Below are positions 1-12,260 of a stretch of 64,000 nt of DNA, piece by piece. The translations under genes and the position numbers were made by a program. Each line of letters opens with the position of its first letter. Position 1 is the first letter of the stretch. Below the pieces are notes generated by a model. That model searched no databases. It was not told the origin of the DNA and worked only from the letters and a program-made list of their open reading frames with translations. Origin of the DNA: Altica lythri. Its lineage: Eukaryota; Arthropoda; Insecta; Coleoptera; Chrysomelidae. Where the stretch lies: positions 54,156,088 through 54,220,087 of the forward strand of contig OZ034808.1 of the NCBI GenBank assembly GCA_964028335.1, in the 5' to 3' direction.

Positions 1-515
1 TTCAATAAAAGTTAACAAAAGTTGACAGCTTCAAAAAAAGTTAACAAAAGTTGACAGCTTCAAAAAGTTAACAAAAGTTTACAGCTTCAAAAAAAGTTAA
101 CAAATGTTGACAGCTTTAAAAAGTTAACAAATGTTGACTGCTTCAAAAAAAGTTAACAAAAGTTGACAGCTTCAATAAAAGTTAACAAAAGCTGACAGCA
201 TCAAAAAAAGTTAACAAAAGTTGACAGCTTCAAAGAGTTAACAAAAGTTTACAGCTTCAAAAAAAGTTAACAAATGTTGACAGCTTCAAAAAAAGTTAAC
301 AAAAGTTGACAGATTCAAAAAAGTTAACAAATGTTGACAGCTTCAAAAAAGTTAACAAAAGTTGACAGCTTTAATAAACGTTAACAAAAGTTGACAGCTT
401 CAATAAAAGTTAACAAAAGCTGACAGCATCAAAAAAAGTTAACAAAAGTTGACGCTTCAAAAAGTTAACAAAAGTTTACAGCTTCAAAAAAAGTTAACAA
501 AAGTTGATAGCTTCA
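1..515 (+). repeat. Block A: 228-bp, 8-monomer HOR (two repeats)
   Basis: Eight successive monomers carry ordered marks: GCTGACAGCATC, canonical, GTTTACAGC, AAATGTTGAC, AGATTC, AAATGTTGAC, TTTAATAAACG, CAATAAAAG. GCTGACAGCATC occurs at 191 and again at 419, giving a 228-bp period. The second repeat carries a 2-bp deletion (GACGCTT at 451). The block begins left of the window, because equivalent blocks start at a GTTCACAGC monomer. Confidence 0.85.
11..39 (+). repeat. Representative canonical 29-bp monomer (modules a-b-c)
   Basis: This copy reads module a GTTAACAAAA (11-20), module b GTTGACAG (21-28), module c CTTCAAAAAAA (29-39). It has 15 A, 6 T, 4 G and 4 C, so A outnumbers T on the + strand and GC skew is zero. 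Modules a and b begin with related hexamers (GTTAAC, GTTGAC), which suggests the monomer arose from a shorter GTTRAC-based duplication; that origin is inference. The common 28- and 27-bp forms differ only by one or two A in module c. Frequent variants are CTTT for CTTC, AAAT for AAAA in module a, GTTTAC for GTTGAC, and AATAAAA in module c. Confidence 0.95.
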
Positions 516-693
516 AAAAAAGTTAACAAAAGTTGACAGCTTTAAAAAGTTAACAAAAGTTGACAGCTTCAAAAAAAGTTAACAAAAGTTGACAGTTTCA
601 AAAAAGTTAACAAAGTTTCAAAAGAAGTTAACAAAAGTGGGCAGCTTTAAAAAAGTTAACAAAAGTTGACAGTTTTAAAAAAAGTTAACAAAA

Positions 694-712
694 CTTGACA
701 GCTTCCACAAAA
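694..712 (+). repeat. Representative 19-bp monomer lacking module a (b-c)
   Basis: The unit reads CTTGACAG then CTTCCACAAAA and passes directly into GTTGACAG at 713, without an intervening GTTAACAAAA. The CTTCCAC variant of module c marks this subtype throughout the window (near 1,430, 2,331, 4,625, 7,400, 8,270, 14,690, 16,475 and elsewhere). It is one of the most useful anchors for aligning larger units. Confidence 0.85.
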
Positions 713-779
713 GTTGACAGTTTCAAAAAAGAAGACAAAACATCAAAAGAAGTTAACAAAAGTTGACAGCTTCAAAAAA

Positions 780-800
780 GTTAACAAAACTTCAAAAGAA
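780..800 (+). repeat. Representative short 21-bp monomer (a-c, module b missing)
   Basis: The unit reads GTTAACAAAA followed directly by CTTCAAAAGAA; the 8-base module GTTGACAG is precisely absent. This form, with relatives starting GTAGAC or ATTAAC, recurs hundreds of times, often followed by a normal monomer whose A-tract is interrupted as AAAAGAAG. The consistent endpoint suggests one ancestral deletion that was then amplified as part of larger units rather than repeated independent loss. Confidence 0.9.
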
Positions 801-3014
801 GTTAACAAAAGTTGACAGCTTTAAAAAGTTAACAAAAGTTGACAGCTTTAAAAAAGTTAACAAAAGTTGACAGCTTCAAAAAAAGTTAGCAAAAGATGAC
901 AGCTTTAAAAAAAGTTAACAAAAGTTGACAGCTTCCACAAAAGTTACAAAACTTCAACAAAAACTTAACAGAAGTTGACAGCTTTAGAAAAGTTAACAAA
1001 AGTTGACAGCTTTTAAAAAAGTTACAAAACTTCAAAAAAAAAGTTAACAAATTTGACAGCTCCCATAGAAGTTAACAAAAGTTGACAGTTTTAAAAAAGT
1101 AGACAAAACTTCAGAAGAAGTTAACAAAAGTTGACAGCTTCAAAAAAGTTAACAAAACTTTAAAAGAAGTTAACAAAAGTTGTCAGCTTTAAAAAAGTTA
1201 ACAAAAGTTGACAGCTTTAAAAAAATTAACAAAACTTCAAAAGAAGTTAAAACAAGTTGACAGCTTTAAAAAAATTAACAAAACTTTAAAAGAAGATAAC
1301 AAAAGTTGATAGCTTCAATAAAAGTTAACAAAAGTTGACAGCTTCAATAAAAGTTAACAAAAGTTGAAAGTTTCAAAAAAGTAGACAAAACTTTAAAAGA
1401 AGTTAGCAAAAGTTGACAGAACTTGACAGCTTCCACAAAAGTTGACAGTTTCAAAAAAGAAGACAAAACATCAAAAGAAGTTAACAAAAGTTGACAGCTT
1501 CAAAAAAGTTAACAAAAGTTGACAGCTTCAAAAAAAGTTACCAAAAGTTAACAGCTTCAAAACCAGTTAACAAAAGTTGACAGCTTTAAAAAAAGTTAAC
1601 AAAAGTTAACAGCTTTAAAAAAAAGTAAACAAAAGTTGACAGCTTTAAAACAAAGTTAACAAAAGTTGACAGCTTCAAAAACAGTTAACAAATGTTGACA
1701 GCTTTAAAAAAAGTTAACAAAAGTTGACAGCTTCAAAAAAGTTAACAAATGTTGACAGCTTCCAAAAAAGTTAACAAAAGTTGAAAGCTTAAATAAAAGT
1801 TAACAAAAGTTGACAGCTCCAAAAAAAGTTAACAAAAGTTGACAGCTTTAAAAAAGTTAACAAAAGTTAACAGCTTCAAAAAAAGGTAACAAAAGTTAAC
1901 AGCTTCAAAACCAGTTAACAAAAGTTGACAGCTTTAAAAAAAGTTAACAAAAGTTGACAGTTTTAAAAAAAGTTAACAAATGTTGACAGCTTTAAAAAAA
2001 GTTAACAAAAGTTGACACCTTCAAAAAAGTTAACAAATGTTGACAGCTTCAAAAAAAGTTAACAAAAGTTGACAGCTTTAAAAAGTTAACAAAAGTTGAC
2101 AGCTTCAAAAAAAGTTAACAAAAGTTGACAGTTTCAAAAAAGTTAACAAAATTTCAAAAGAAGTTAACAAAAGTTGGCAGCTTTAAAAAAGTTATCAAAA
2201 GTTGACAGTTTTAAAAAAAGTTAACAAAAGTTGACAGTTTAAAAAGTTGACAGCTTTAAAAAAGTTAACAAAAGTTGACAGCTTCAAAAAAAGTTAGCAA
2301 AAGATGACAGCTTTAAAAAAAGTTGACAGCTTCCACAAAAGTTACAAAACTTCAATAAAAACTTAACAGAAGTTGACAGCTTTAGAAAAGTTAACAAAAG
2401 TTGACAGCTTTAAAAAAAGTTACAAAACTTCAAAAAAAAAGTTAACAAAAGTTGACAGCTCCAATAAAATTTAACAAAAGTTGACAGTTTCAAAAAAGTA
2501 GACAAAACTTCAAAAGAAGTTACCAAAAGTTGACAGCTTCAAAAAAGTTAACAAAAGTTAACAGCTTCAAAAAAAGTTAGCAAAAGTTGACAGCTTCAAA
2601 AAAGTTGACAAAAGTTGACAGCTTTAAAATAGTTAACAAAATTTCAAAAGAAGTTAACAAAAGTTGACAGCTTCAAAAAAATTAACAAAACTTCAAACGA
2701 ATTTAACAAAAGTTGATAGCTTCAAAAAAATTAACAAAACTTCAAAAGAAGTTAAAAAAAAATGACAGCTTTAAAAAAATTAACAAAACTTCAAAAGAAG
2801 ATAACAAAAGTTGATAGCTTCAATAAAAGTTAACAAAAGTTGACAGCTTCAATAAAAGTTAACAAAAGTTGACAGTTTCAAAAAAGTAGACAAAACTTTA
2901 AAAGAAGTTAGCAAAAGTTGACAGATTCAAAAAAGTTAACAAAAATTCAAAAGAACAGTTGACAGTTTTAAAAAAGTTAACAAAAGTTGACAGCTTCAAA
3001 AACAGTTAACAAAA

Positions 3015-3384
3015 GTTCACAGCTTCAATAAAAGTTAACAAAAGTTGACAGCTTCAAAAAAAGTTAACAAAAGTTGACAGCTTCAAAAAGTTAACAAAAG
3101 TTTACAGCTTCAAAAAAAGTTAACAAATGTTGACAGCTTTAAAAAGTTAACAAATGTTGACAGCTTCAAAAAAAGTTAACAAAAGTTGACAGCTTCAATA
3201 AAAGTTAACAAAAGCTGACAGCATCAAAAAAAGTTAACAAAAGTTGACAGCTTCAAAAAGTTAACAAAAGTTTACAGCTTCAAAAAAAGTTAACAAATGT
3301 TGACAGCTTCAAAAAAAGTTAACAAAAGTTGACAGATTCAAAAAAGTTAACAAATGTTGACAGCTTCAAAAAAGTTAACAAAAG
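3015..3384 (+). repeat. Block A, short copy
   Basis: It starts at the GTTCACAGC monomer and includes GCTGACAGCATC at 3,214. It leaves the 228-bp pattern at GTTGTCAG (3,384), so only one repeat is present. Confidence 0.8.
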
Positions 3385-3681
3385 TTGTCAGCTTTAAAAA
3401 AGTTAACAAAAGTTGACAGCTTTAAAAAAGTTAACAAAAGTTGACAGCTTTAAAAAAAGTTAACAAAAGTTGACAGCTTTAATAAAAGTTAACAAAAGTT
3501 GACAGCTTCAAAAAAAGTTAACAAAAGTTGACAGCTTCAAAAAAAGTTAACAAAAGTTAACAGCTTCAAAACCAGTTAACAAAAGTTGACAGCTTCAAAA
3601 AAAGTTAACAAAAGTTGACAGCTTCAATAAAAGTTAACAAAAGTTGACAGTTTCAAAAAAGTAGACAAAACTTCAAAAGAA

Positions 3682-3719
3682 GTTAACAAAAGTTAACAAA
3701 AGTTGACAGCTTTAAAAAA
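3682..3719 (+). repeat. Representative long monomer with module a doubled (a-a-b-c)
   Basis: GTTAACAAAA occurs twice in succession before GTTGACAG and CTTTAAAAAA, giving 38 bp. The same doubled form appears at equivalent places in many larger units (for example near 6,370, 10,080, 12,640 and 25,665). It is the reciprocal of the forms lacking a module and is what slippage or unequal exchange between GTTRAC hexamers would produce. Confidence 0.9.
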
Positions 3720-4574
3720 GTTAACAAAAGTTGACAGCTTTAAAAAAGTAAACAAAAGTTGACAGCTTTAAAAAAAAGTTAACAAAAGTTGACAGCTTCA
3801 AAAACAGTTAACAAATGTTGACTGCTTTAAAAAAAGTTAACAAAAGTTGACAGCTTCAAAAAAGTTAACAAATGTTGACAGCTTCCAAAAAAGTTAACAA
3901 AAGTTAAAAGCTTCAATAAAAGTTAACAAAAGTTGACAGCTCCAAAAAAAGTTAACAAAAGTTGACAGCTTCAAAAAAGTTAACAAAAGTTGACAGCTTC
4001 AAAAAAAGTTACCAAAAGTTAACAGCTTCAAAACCAGTTAACAAAAGTTGACAGCTTTAAAAAAAGTTAACAAAAGTTAACAGCTTTAAAAAAAAGTAAA
4101 CAAAAGTTGACAGCTTTAAAACAAAGTTAACAAAAGTTGACAGCTTCAAAAACAGTTAACAAATGTTGACAGCTTTAAAAAAAGTTAACAAAAGTTGACA
4201 GCTTCAAAAAAGTTAACAAATGTTGACAGCTTCCAAAAAAGTTAACAAAAGTTGAAAGCTTCAATAAAAGTTAACAAAAGTTGACAGCTCCAAAAAAAGT
4301 TAACAAAAGTTGACAGCTTTAAAAAAGTTAACAAAAGTTAACAGCTTCAAAAAAAGGTAACAAAAGTTAACAGCTTCAAAACCAGTTAACAAAAGTTGAC
4401 AGCTTTAAAAAAAGTTAACAAAAGTTGACAGCTTCACAAACAGTTAACAAATGTTGACAGCTTTAAAAAAAGTTAACAAAAGTTGACACCTTCAAAAAAG
4501 TTAACAAATGTTGACAGCATTAAAAAAAGTTAACAAAAGTTGACAGCTTCAATAAAAGTTAACAAAAGTTGATA

Positions 4575-7200
4575 GCTTCAAAAAAAGTTAGCAAAAGATG
4601 ACAGCTTTAAAAAAAGTTGACAGCTTCCACAAAAGTTACAAAACTTCAATAAAAACTTAACAGAAGTTGACAGCTTTAGAAAAGTTAACAAAAGTTGACA
4701 GCTTTAAAAAAAGTTACAAAACTTCAAAAAAAAAGTTAACAAAAGTTGACAGCTCCAATAAAATTTAACAAAAGTTGACAGTTTCAAAAAAGTAGACAAA
4801 ACTTCAAAAGAAGTTACCAAAAGTTGACAGCTTCAAAAAAGTTAACAAAAGTTAACAGCTTCAAAAAAAGTTAGCAAAAGTTGACAGCTTCAAAAAAGTT
4901 GACAAAAGTTGACAGCTTTAAAATAGTTAACAAAATTTCAAAAGAAGTTAACAAAAGTTGACAGCTTCAAAAAAATTAACAAAACTTCAAACGAATTTAA
5001 CAAAAGTTGATAGCTTCAAAAAAATTAACAAAACTTCAAAAGAAGTTAAAAAAAGTTGACAGCTTTAAAAAAATTAACAAAACTTCAAAAGAAGATAACA
5101 AAAGTTGATAGCTTCAATAAAAGTTAACAAAAGTTGACAGCTTCAATAAAAGTTAACAAAAGTTGACAGTTTCAAAAAAGTAGACAAAACTTTAAAAGAA
5201 GTTAGCAAAAGTTGACAGATTCAAAAAAGTTAACAAAAATTCAAAAGAACAGTTGACAGTTTTAAAAAAGTTAACAAAAGTTGACAGCTTCAAAAACAGT
5301 TAACAAAAGTTCACAGCTTCAATAAAAGTTAACAAAAGTTGACAGCTTCAAAAAAAGTTAACAAAAGTTGACAGCTTCAAAAAGTTAACAAAAGTTTACA
5401 GCTTCAAAAAAAGTTAACAAATGTTGACAGCTTTAAAAAGTTAACAAATGTTGACAGCTTCAAAAAAAGTTAACAAAAGTTGACAGCTTCAATAAAAGTT
5501 AACAAAAGCTGACAGCATCAAAAAAAGTTAACAAAAGTTGACAGCTTCAAAAAGTTAACAAAAGTTTACAGCTTCAAAAAAAGTTAACAAATGTTGACAG
5601 CTTCAAAAAAAGTTAACAAAAGTTGACAGATTCAAAAAAGTTAACAAAAGTTGACAGCTTTAATAAACGTTAACAAAAGTTGACAGCTTCAATAAAAGTT
5701 AACAAAAGCTGACAGCATCAAAAAAAGTTAACAAAAGTTGACAGCTTCAAAAAGTTAACAAAAGTTTACAGCTTCAAAAAAAGTTAACAAATGTTAACAG
5801 CTTCAAAAAAAGTTAACAAAAGTTGACAGATTCAAAAAAGTTAACAAATGTTGACAGCTTCAAAAAAGTTAACAAAAGTTGTCAGCTTTAATAAACGTTA
5901 ACAAAAGGTAAAAGCTTTAAAAAAAGTTAACAAAAATTGACAGCATCAAAAAGTTAACAAAAGTTGACAGCTTCAAAAAAGTTAACAAAAGTTAACAGCT
6001 TCAAAACCAGTTAACAAAAGTTGCCAGCTTCAAAAAAAGTTAACAAAAGTTGACAGCTTCAATAAAAGTTAACAAAAGTTGACAGTTTCAAAAAAGTAGA
6101 CAAAACTTCAAAAGAAGTTAACAAAAGTTGACAGCTTCAAAAAAGTTAACAAAATTTCAAAAGAAGTTAAGAAAAGTTGACAGCTTTAAAAAAGTTAACA
6201 AAAAATGACAGCTTTAAAAAAGTTAACAAAAGTTGACAGTTTTAAAAAAAGTTAACAAAACTTGACAGCTTTCACAAAAGTTGACAGTTTCAAAAAAGTA
6301 GACAAAACTTCAAAAGAAGTTAACAAAAGTTGACAGCATCAAAAAAGTTAACAAAACTTCAAAAGAAGTTAACAAAAGTTAACAAAAGTTGTCAGCTTAA
6401 AAAAAGTTAACAAAAGTTGACAGCTTTAAAAAAGTTAACAAAAGTTGACAGCTTTAAAAAAAGTTAACAAAAGTTGACAGCTTTAATAAAAATTAACAAA
6501 AGTTGACAGCTTCAAAAAAAGTTAACAAAAGTTGACAGCTTCAAAAAAAGTTAACAAAAGTTAACAGCTTCAAAACCAGTTAACAAAAGTTGACAGCTTC
6601 AAAAAAAGTTAACAAAAGTTGACAGCTTCAATAAAAGTTAACAAAAGTTGACAGTTTCAAAAAAGTAGACAAAACTTCAAAAAAAGTTAACAAAAGTTAA
6701 CAAAAGTTGACAGCTTTAAAAAAGTTAACAAAAGTTGACAGCTTTAAAAAAGTAAACAAAAGTTGACAGCTTTAAAAAAAAGTTAACAAAAGTTGACAGC
6801 TTCAAAAACAGTTAACAAATGTTGACTGCTTTAAAAAAAGTTAACAAAAGTTGACAGCTTCAAAAAAGTTAACAAATGTTGACAGCTTCCAAAAAAGTTA
6901 ACAAAAGTTAAAAGCTTTAATAAAAGTTAACAAAAGTTGACAGCTCCAAAAAAAGTTAACAAAAGTTGACAGCTTCAAAAAAGTTAACAAAAGTTGACAG
7001 CTTCAAAAAAAGTTAACAAAAGTTAACAGCTTCAAAACCAGTTAACAAAAGTTGACAGCTTTAAAAAAAGTTAACAAAAGTTGACAGCTTAAAAAAAAGT
7101 TAACAAAAGTTGACAGCTTCAAAAAAGTTAACAAATGTTGACAGCATTAAAAAAAGTTAACAAAAGTTGACAGCTTCAATAAAAGTTAACAAAAGTTGAT
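4575..7200 (+). repeat. 2,294-bp tandem duplication, member 2 (about 2.6 kb)
   Basis: It matches member 1 at 2,294-bp spacing until about 5,650. It then carries about 0.7 kb, including a further block A repeat (5,640-5,930), before rejoining at GTTGTCAG (3,384 in member 1, 6,388 here). GACTGC follows at 3,818 and 6,821. Confidence 0.75.
5309..5935 (+). repeat. Block A copy with a 200-bp repeat
   Basis: GCTGACAGCATC occurs at 5,508 and 5,708. The 200-bp spacing is one monomer less than the usual 228, consistent with loss of a single monomer from the 8-mer. Confidence 0.8.
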
Positions 7201-7869
7201 AGCTTCAAAAAAAGTTAACAAAAGTTTACAGCTTTAAAAAGTTAACAAAAGTTGACAGCTTCAAAAAAAGTTAACAAAAGTTGACAGTTTCAAAAAAGTT
7301 AACAAAATTTCAAAAGAAGTTAACAAAAACTGGCAGCTTTAAAAAAGTTAACAAAAGTTGACAGTTTTAAAAAAAGTTAACAAAACTTGACAGCTTCCAC
7401 AAAAGTTGACAGTTTCAAAAAAGAAGACAAAACATCAAAAGAAGTTAACAAAAGTTGACAGCTTCAAAAAAGTTAACAAAACATCAAAAGAAGTTAACAA
7501 AAGTTGACAGCTTTAAAAAGTTAACAAAAGTTGACAGCTTTAAAAAAGTTAACAAAAGTTGACAGCTTCAAAAAAAGTTAGCAAAAGATGACAGCTTTAA
7601 AAAAAGTTAACAAAAGTTGACAGCTTCCACAAAAGTTACAAAACTTCAACAAAAACTTAACAGAAGTTAACAGCTTTAGAAAAGTTAACAAAAGTTGACA
7701 GCTTTAAAAAAAGTTACAAAACTTCAAAAAAAAAGTTAACAAATTTGACAGCTCCAATAAAAGTTAACAAAAGTTGACAGTTTTAAAAAAGTAGACAAAA
7801 CTTCAAAAGAAGTTAACAAAAGTTGACAGCTTCAAAAAAGTTAACAAAATTTCAAAAGAAGTTAACAAA

Positions 7870-10800
7870 AGTTGACAGCTTTAAAAAAGTAAACAAAAGT
7901 TGACAGCTTTAAAAAAAAGTTAGCAAAAGTTGACAGCTTCAAAAACAGTTAACAAATGTTGACAGCTTTAAAAAAAGTTAACAAAAGTTGACAGCTTCAA
8001 AAAAGTTAACAAATGTTGACAGCTTCCAAAAAAGTTAACAAAAGTTGACAGCTTCAATAAAAGTTAACAAAAGTTGATAGATTCAATAAAAGTTAACAAA
8101 AGTTGACAGCTTTAAAAAGTTAACAAAAGTTGACAGCTTCAAAAAAAATTAACAAAAGTTGACAGCTTCAAAAAAGTTAACAAAATTTCAAAAGAAGTTA
8201 ACAAAAGTTGGCAGCTTTAAAAAAATTAACAAAAGTTGACAGTTTTAAAAAAAGTTAACAAAACTTGACAGCTTCCACAAAAGTTGACAGTTTCAAAAAA
8301 GAAGACAAAACATAAAAAGAAGTTAACAAAAGTTGACAGCTTCAAAAAAGTTAACAAAAGTTGACAGCTTCAAAAAAAGTTACCAAAAGTTAACAGCTTC
8401 AAAACCAGTTAACAAAAGTTGACAGCCTTAAAAAAAGTTAACAAAAGTTAACAGCTTTAAAAAAAGGTAAACAAAAGTTGACAGCTTTAAAACAAAGTTA
8501 ACAAAAGTTGACAGCTTCAAAAACAGTTAACAAATGTTGACAGCTTTAAAAAAAGTTAACAAAAGTTGACAGCTTCAAAAAAGTTAACAAATGTTGACAG
8601 CTTCCAAAAAAGTTAACAAAAGTTAAAAGCTTCAATAAAAGTTAACAAAAGTTGACAGCTCCAAAAAAAAATAACAAAAGTTGACAGCTTCAAAAAAGTT
8701 AACAAAAGTTGACAGCTTCAAAAAAAGGTAACAAAAGTTAACAGCTTCAAAACCAGTTAACAAAAGTTGACAGCTTTAAAAAAAGTTAACAAAAGTTAAC
8801 AGCTTCACAAACAGTTAACAAATGTTGACAGCTTTAAAAAAAGTTAACAAAAGTTGACAGCTTCAAAAAAGTTAACAAATGTTGACAGCATTAAAAAAAG
8901 TTAACAAAAATTGACAGCTTCAATAAAAGTTAACAAAAGTTGATAGCTTCAAAAAAAGTTAACAAAAGTTGACAGCTTTAAAAAGTTAACAAAAGTTGAC
9001 AGCTTCAAAAAAAGTTAACAAAATTTGACAGTTTCAAAAAAGTTAACAAAATTTCAAAAGAAGTTAACAAAAGTTGGCAGCTTTAAAAAAGTTAACAAAA
9101 GTTGACAGTTTTAAAAAAAGTTAACAAAAGTTGACAGTTTAAAAAGTTAACAAAAGTTGACAGCTTTAAAAAAGTTAACAAAAGTTGACAGCTTCAAGAA
9201 AAGTTAGCAAAAGATGACAGCTTTAAAAAAAGTTGACAGCTTCCACAAAAGTTACAAAACTTCAATAAAAACTTAACAGAAGTTGACAGCTTTAGAAAAG
9301 TTAACAAAAGTTGACAGCTTTAAAAAAAGTTACAAAACTTCAAAAAAAAAGTTAACAAAAGTTGACAGCTCCAATAAAATTTAACAAAAGTTGACAGTTT
9401 CAAAAAAGTAGACAAAACTTCAAAAGAAGTTACCAAAAGTTGACAGCTTCAAAAAAGTTAACAAAAGTTAACAGCTTCAAAAAAAGTTAGCAAAAGTTGA
9501 CAGCTTCAAAAAAGTTGACAAAAGTTGACAGCTTTAAAATAGTTAACAAAATTTCAAAAGAAGTTAACAAAAGTTGACAGCTTCAAAAAAATTAACAAAA
9601 CTTCAAACGAATTTAACAAAAGTTGATAGCTTTAAAAAAATTAACAAAACTTCAAAAGAAGTTAAAAAAAGTTGACAGCTTTAAAAAAATTAACAAAACT
9701 TCAAAAGAAGATAACAAAAGTTGATAGCTTCAATAAAAGTTAACAAAAGTTGACAGCTTCAATAAAAGTTAACAAAAGTTGACAGTTTCAAAAAAGTAGA
9801 CAAAACTTTAAAAGAAGTTAGCAAAAGTTGACAGATTCAAAAAAGTTAACAAAAATTCAAAAGAAGTTAACAAAAGTTAACAAAAGTTGACAGCTTTAAA
9901 AAAGTTAACAATATTTGACAGCTTTGAAAAAGTTAACAAAAGTTGACAGTTTTAAAAAAAGTTAACAAAACTTAACAGCTTTCACAAAAGTTGACAGTTT
10001 CAAAAAAGTAGACAAAACTTCAAAAGAAGTTAACAAAAGTTGACAGCATCAAAAAAGTTAACAAAACTTCAAAAGAAGTTAACAAAAGTTAACAAAAGTT
10101 GTCAGCTTTAAAAAAGTTAACAAAAGTTGACAGCTTTAAAAAAGTTAACAAAAGTTGACAGCTTTAAAAAAAGTTAACAAAAGTTGACAGCTTTAATAAA
10201 AGTTAACAAAAGTTGACAGCTTCAAAAAAAGTTAACAAAAGTTGACAGCTTCAAAAAAAGTTAACAAAAGTTAACAGCTTCAAAACCAGTTAACAAAAGT
10301 TGACAGCTTCAAAAAAAGTTAACAAAAGTTGACAGCTTCAATAAAAGTTAACAAAAGTTGACAGTTTCAAAAAAGTAGACAAAACTTCAAAAGAAGTTAA
10401 CAAAAGTTGACAGCTTGAAAAAAGTTAACAAAACTTTAAAAGAAGTTAACAAAAGTTGTCAGCTTTAAAAAAGTTAACAAAAGTTGACAGCTTTAAAAAA
10501 GTTAACAAAAGTTGACAGCTTTAAAAAAAGTTAACAAAAGTTGACAGCTTTAATAAAAGTTAACAAAAGTTGACAGCTTCAAAAAAGTTAACAAAAGTTG
10601 ACAGCTTCAAAAAAAGTTAACAAAAGTTGACAGCTTCAAAAAAGTTAACAAAAGTTGACAGCTTCAAAAAAAGTTAACAAAAGTTGACAGCTTCAATAAA
10701 AGTTAACAAAAGTTGACAGTTTCAAAAAAGTAGACAAAACTTCAAAAGAAGTTAACAAAAGTTAACAAAAATTGACAGCTTTAAAAAAGTAAACAAAAGT

Positions 10801-11605
10801 TGACAGCTTTAAAAAAAAGTTAGCAAAAGTTGACAGCTTCAAAAACACTTAACAGAAGTTGACAGCTTTAGAAAAGTTAACAAAAGTTGACAGCTTTAAA
10901 AAAAGTTACATAACTTCAAAAAAAAAGTTAACAAAAGTTGACAGCTCCAATAAAATTTAACAAAAGTTGACAGTTTCAAAAAAGTAGACAAAACTTCAAA
11001 AGAAGTTACCAAAAGTTGACAGCTTCAAAAAAGTTAACAAAAGTTAACAGCTTCAAAAAAAGTTAGCAAAAGTTGACAGCTTCAAAAAAGTTGACAAAAG
11101 TTGACAGCTTTAAAATAGTTAACAAAAATTCAAAAGAAGTTAACAAAAGTTGACAGCTTCAAAAAAATTAACAAAACTTCAAACGAATTTAACAAAAGTT
11201 GATAGCTTCAAAAAAATTAACAAAACTTCAAAAGAAGTTAAAAAAAGTTGACAGCTTTAAAAAAAATTAACAAAACTTCAAAAGAAGATAACAAAAGTTG
11301 ATAGCTTCAATAAAAGTTAACAAAAGTTGACAGCTTCAATAAAAGTTAACAAAAGTTGACAGTTTCAAAAAAGTAGACAAAACTTTAAAAGAAGTTAGCA
11401 AAAGTTGACAGATTCAAAAAAGTTAACAAAAATTCAAAAGAAGTTAACAAAAGTTAACAAAAGTTGACAGCTTTAAAAAAGTTAACAAAATTTGACAGCT
11501 TTAAAAAAGTTAACAAAACTTCAAAAAAGTTAACAAAAGTTAACAAAAGTTGACAGCTTTAAAAAAGTTAACAAAAGTTGACAGCTTCAAAAAAAGTTAA
11601 CAAAA
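7870..11605 (+). repeat. Block B, copy 1 (about 3.74 kb)
   Basis: Shared anchors are GTTGACAGCC at 8,418, a CTTAACAGAAG monomer at 10,848, and the downstream GTTCACAGC that opens block A at 11,606. The GTTGACAGCC-to-GTTCACAGC distance is 3,188. The same arrangement occurs at 23.4, 33.9 and 45.3 kb. The block contains many 21-bp monomers (around 9,540-9,720 and 11,120-11,290). Confidence 0.82.
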
Positions 11606-12260
11606 GTTCACAGCTTCAATAAAAGTTAACAAAAGTTGACAGCTTCAAAAAAAGTTAACAAAAGTTGACAGCTTCAAAAAGTTAACAAAAGTTTACAGCT
11701 TCAAAAAAAGTTAACAAATGTTGACAGCTTTAAAAAGTTAACAAATGTTGACAGCTTCAAAAAAAGTTAACAAAAGTTGACAGCTTCAATAAAAGTTAAC
11801 AAAAGCTGACAGCATCAAAAAAAGTTAACAAAAGTTGACAGCTTCAAAGAGTTAACAAAAGTTTACAGCTTCAAAAAAAGTTAACAAATGTTGACAGCTT
11901 CAAAAAAAGTTAACAAAAGTTGACAGATTCAAAAAAGTTAACAAATGTTGACAGCTTCAAAAAAGTTAACAAAAGTTGACAGCTTTAATAAACGTTAACA
12001 AAAGTTGACAGCTTCAATAAAAGTTAACAAAAGCTGACAGCATCAAAAAAAGTTAACAAAAGTTGACGCTTCAAAAAGTTAACAAAAGTTTACAGCTTTA
12101 AAAAAAGTTAACAAATGTTGACAGCTTCAAAAAAAGTTAACAAAAGTTGACAGATTCAAAAAAGTTAACAAATGTTGACAGCTTCAAAAAAGTTAACAAA
12201 AGTTGACAGCTTTAATAAACGTTAACAAAAGGTGAAAGCTTTAAAAAAAGTTAACAAAAA
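11606..12260 (+). repeat. Block A, full copy
   Basis: GTTCACAGC at 11,606; GCTGACAGCATC at 11,805 and 12,033 (spacing 228); GACGCTT at 12,065. It directly follows block B, as at 27,185, 37,658 and 49,040. It ends by passing into AAACGTTAAC with GGTGAAAGC near 12,217. Confidence 0.85.

Larger units (their letters stand above)
516..2280 (+). repeat. Mixed-subtype segment with 21-bp and CTTCCAC monomers
   Basis: There is no simple short period, but the order of variants matches 38,182-40,020 in superunit 2 and, for its first part, the segment beginning near 14,521 (GTGGGCAG at 637 and at about 14,618). It holds nothing other than satellite. Short 21-bp units are frequent around 1,150-1,310. Confidence 0.75.
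2281..4574 (+). repeat. 2,294-bp tandem duplication, member 1
   Basis: CTTCCAC at 2,331 recurs at 4,625 and GTTCACAGC at 3,015 recurs at 5,309, both spaced exactly 2,294. Member 1 contains a shortened block A (3,015-3,384) and lacks a segment of about 0.7 kb present in member 2. It carries about 0.38 kb near 4,010-4,480 that member 2 lacks. Confidence 0.8.
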
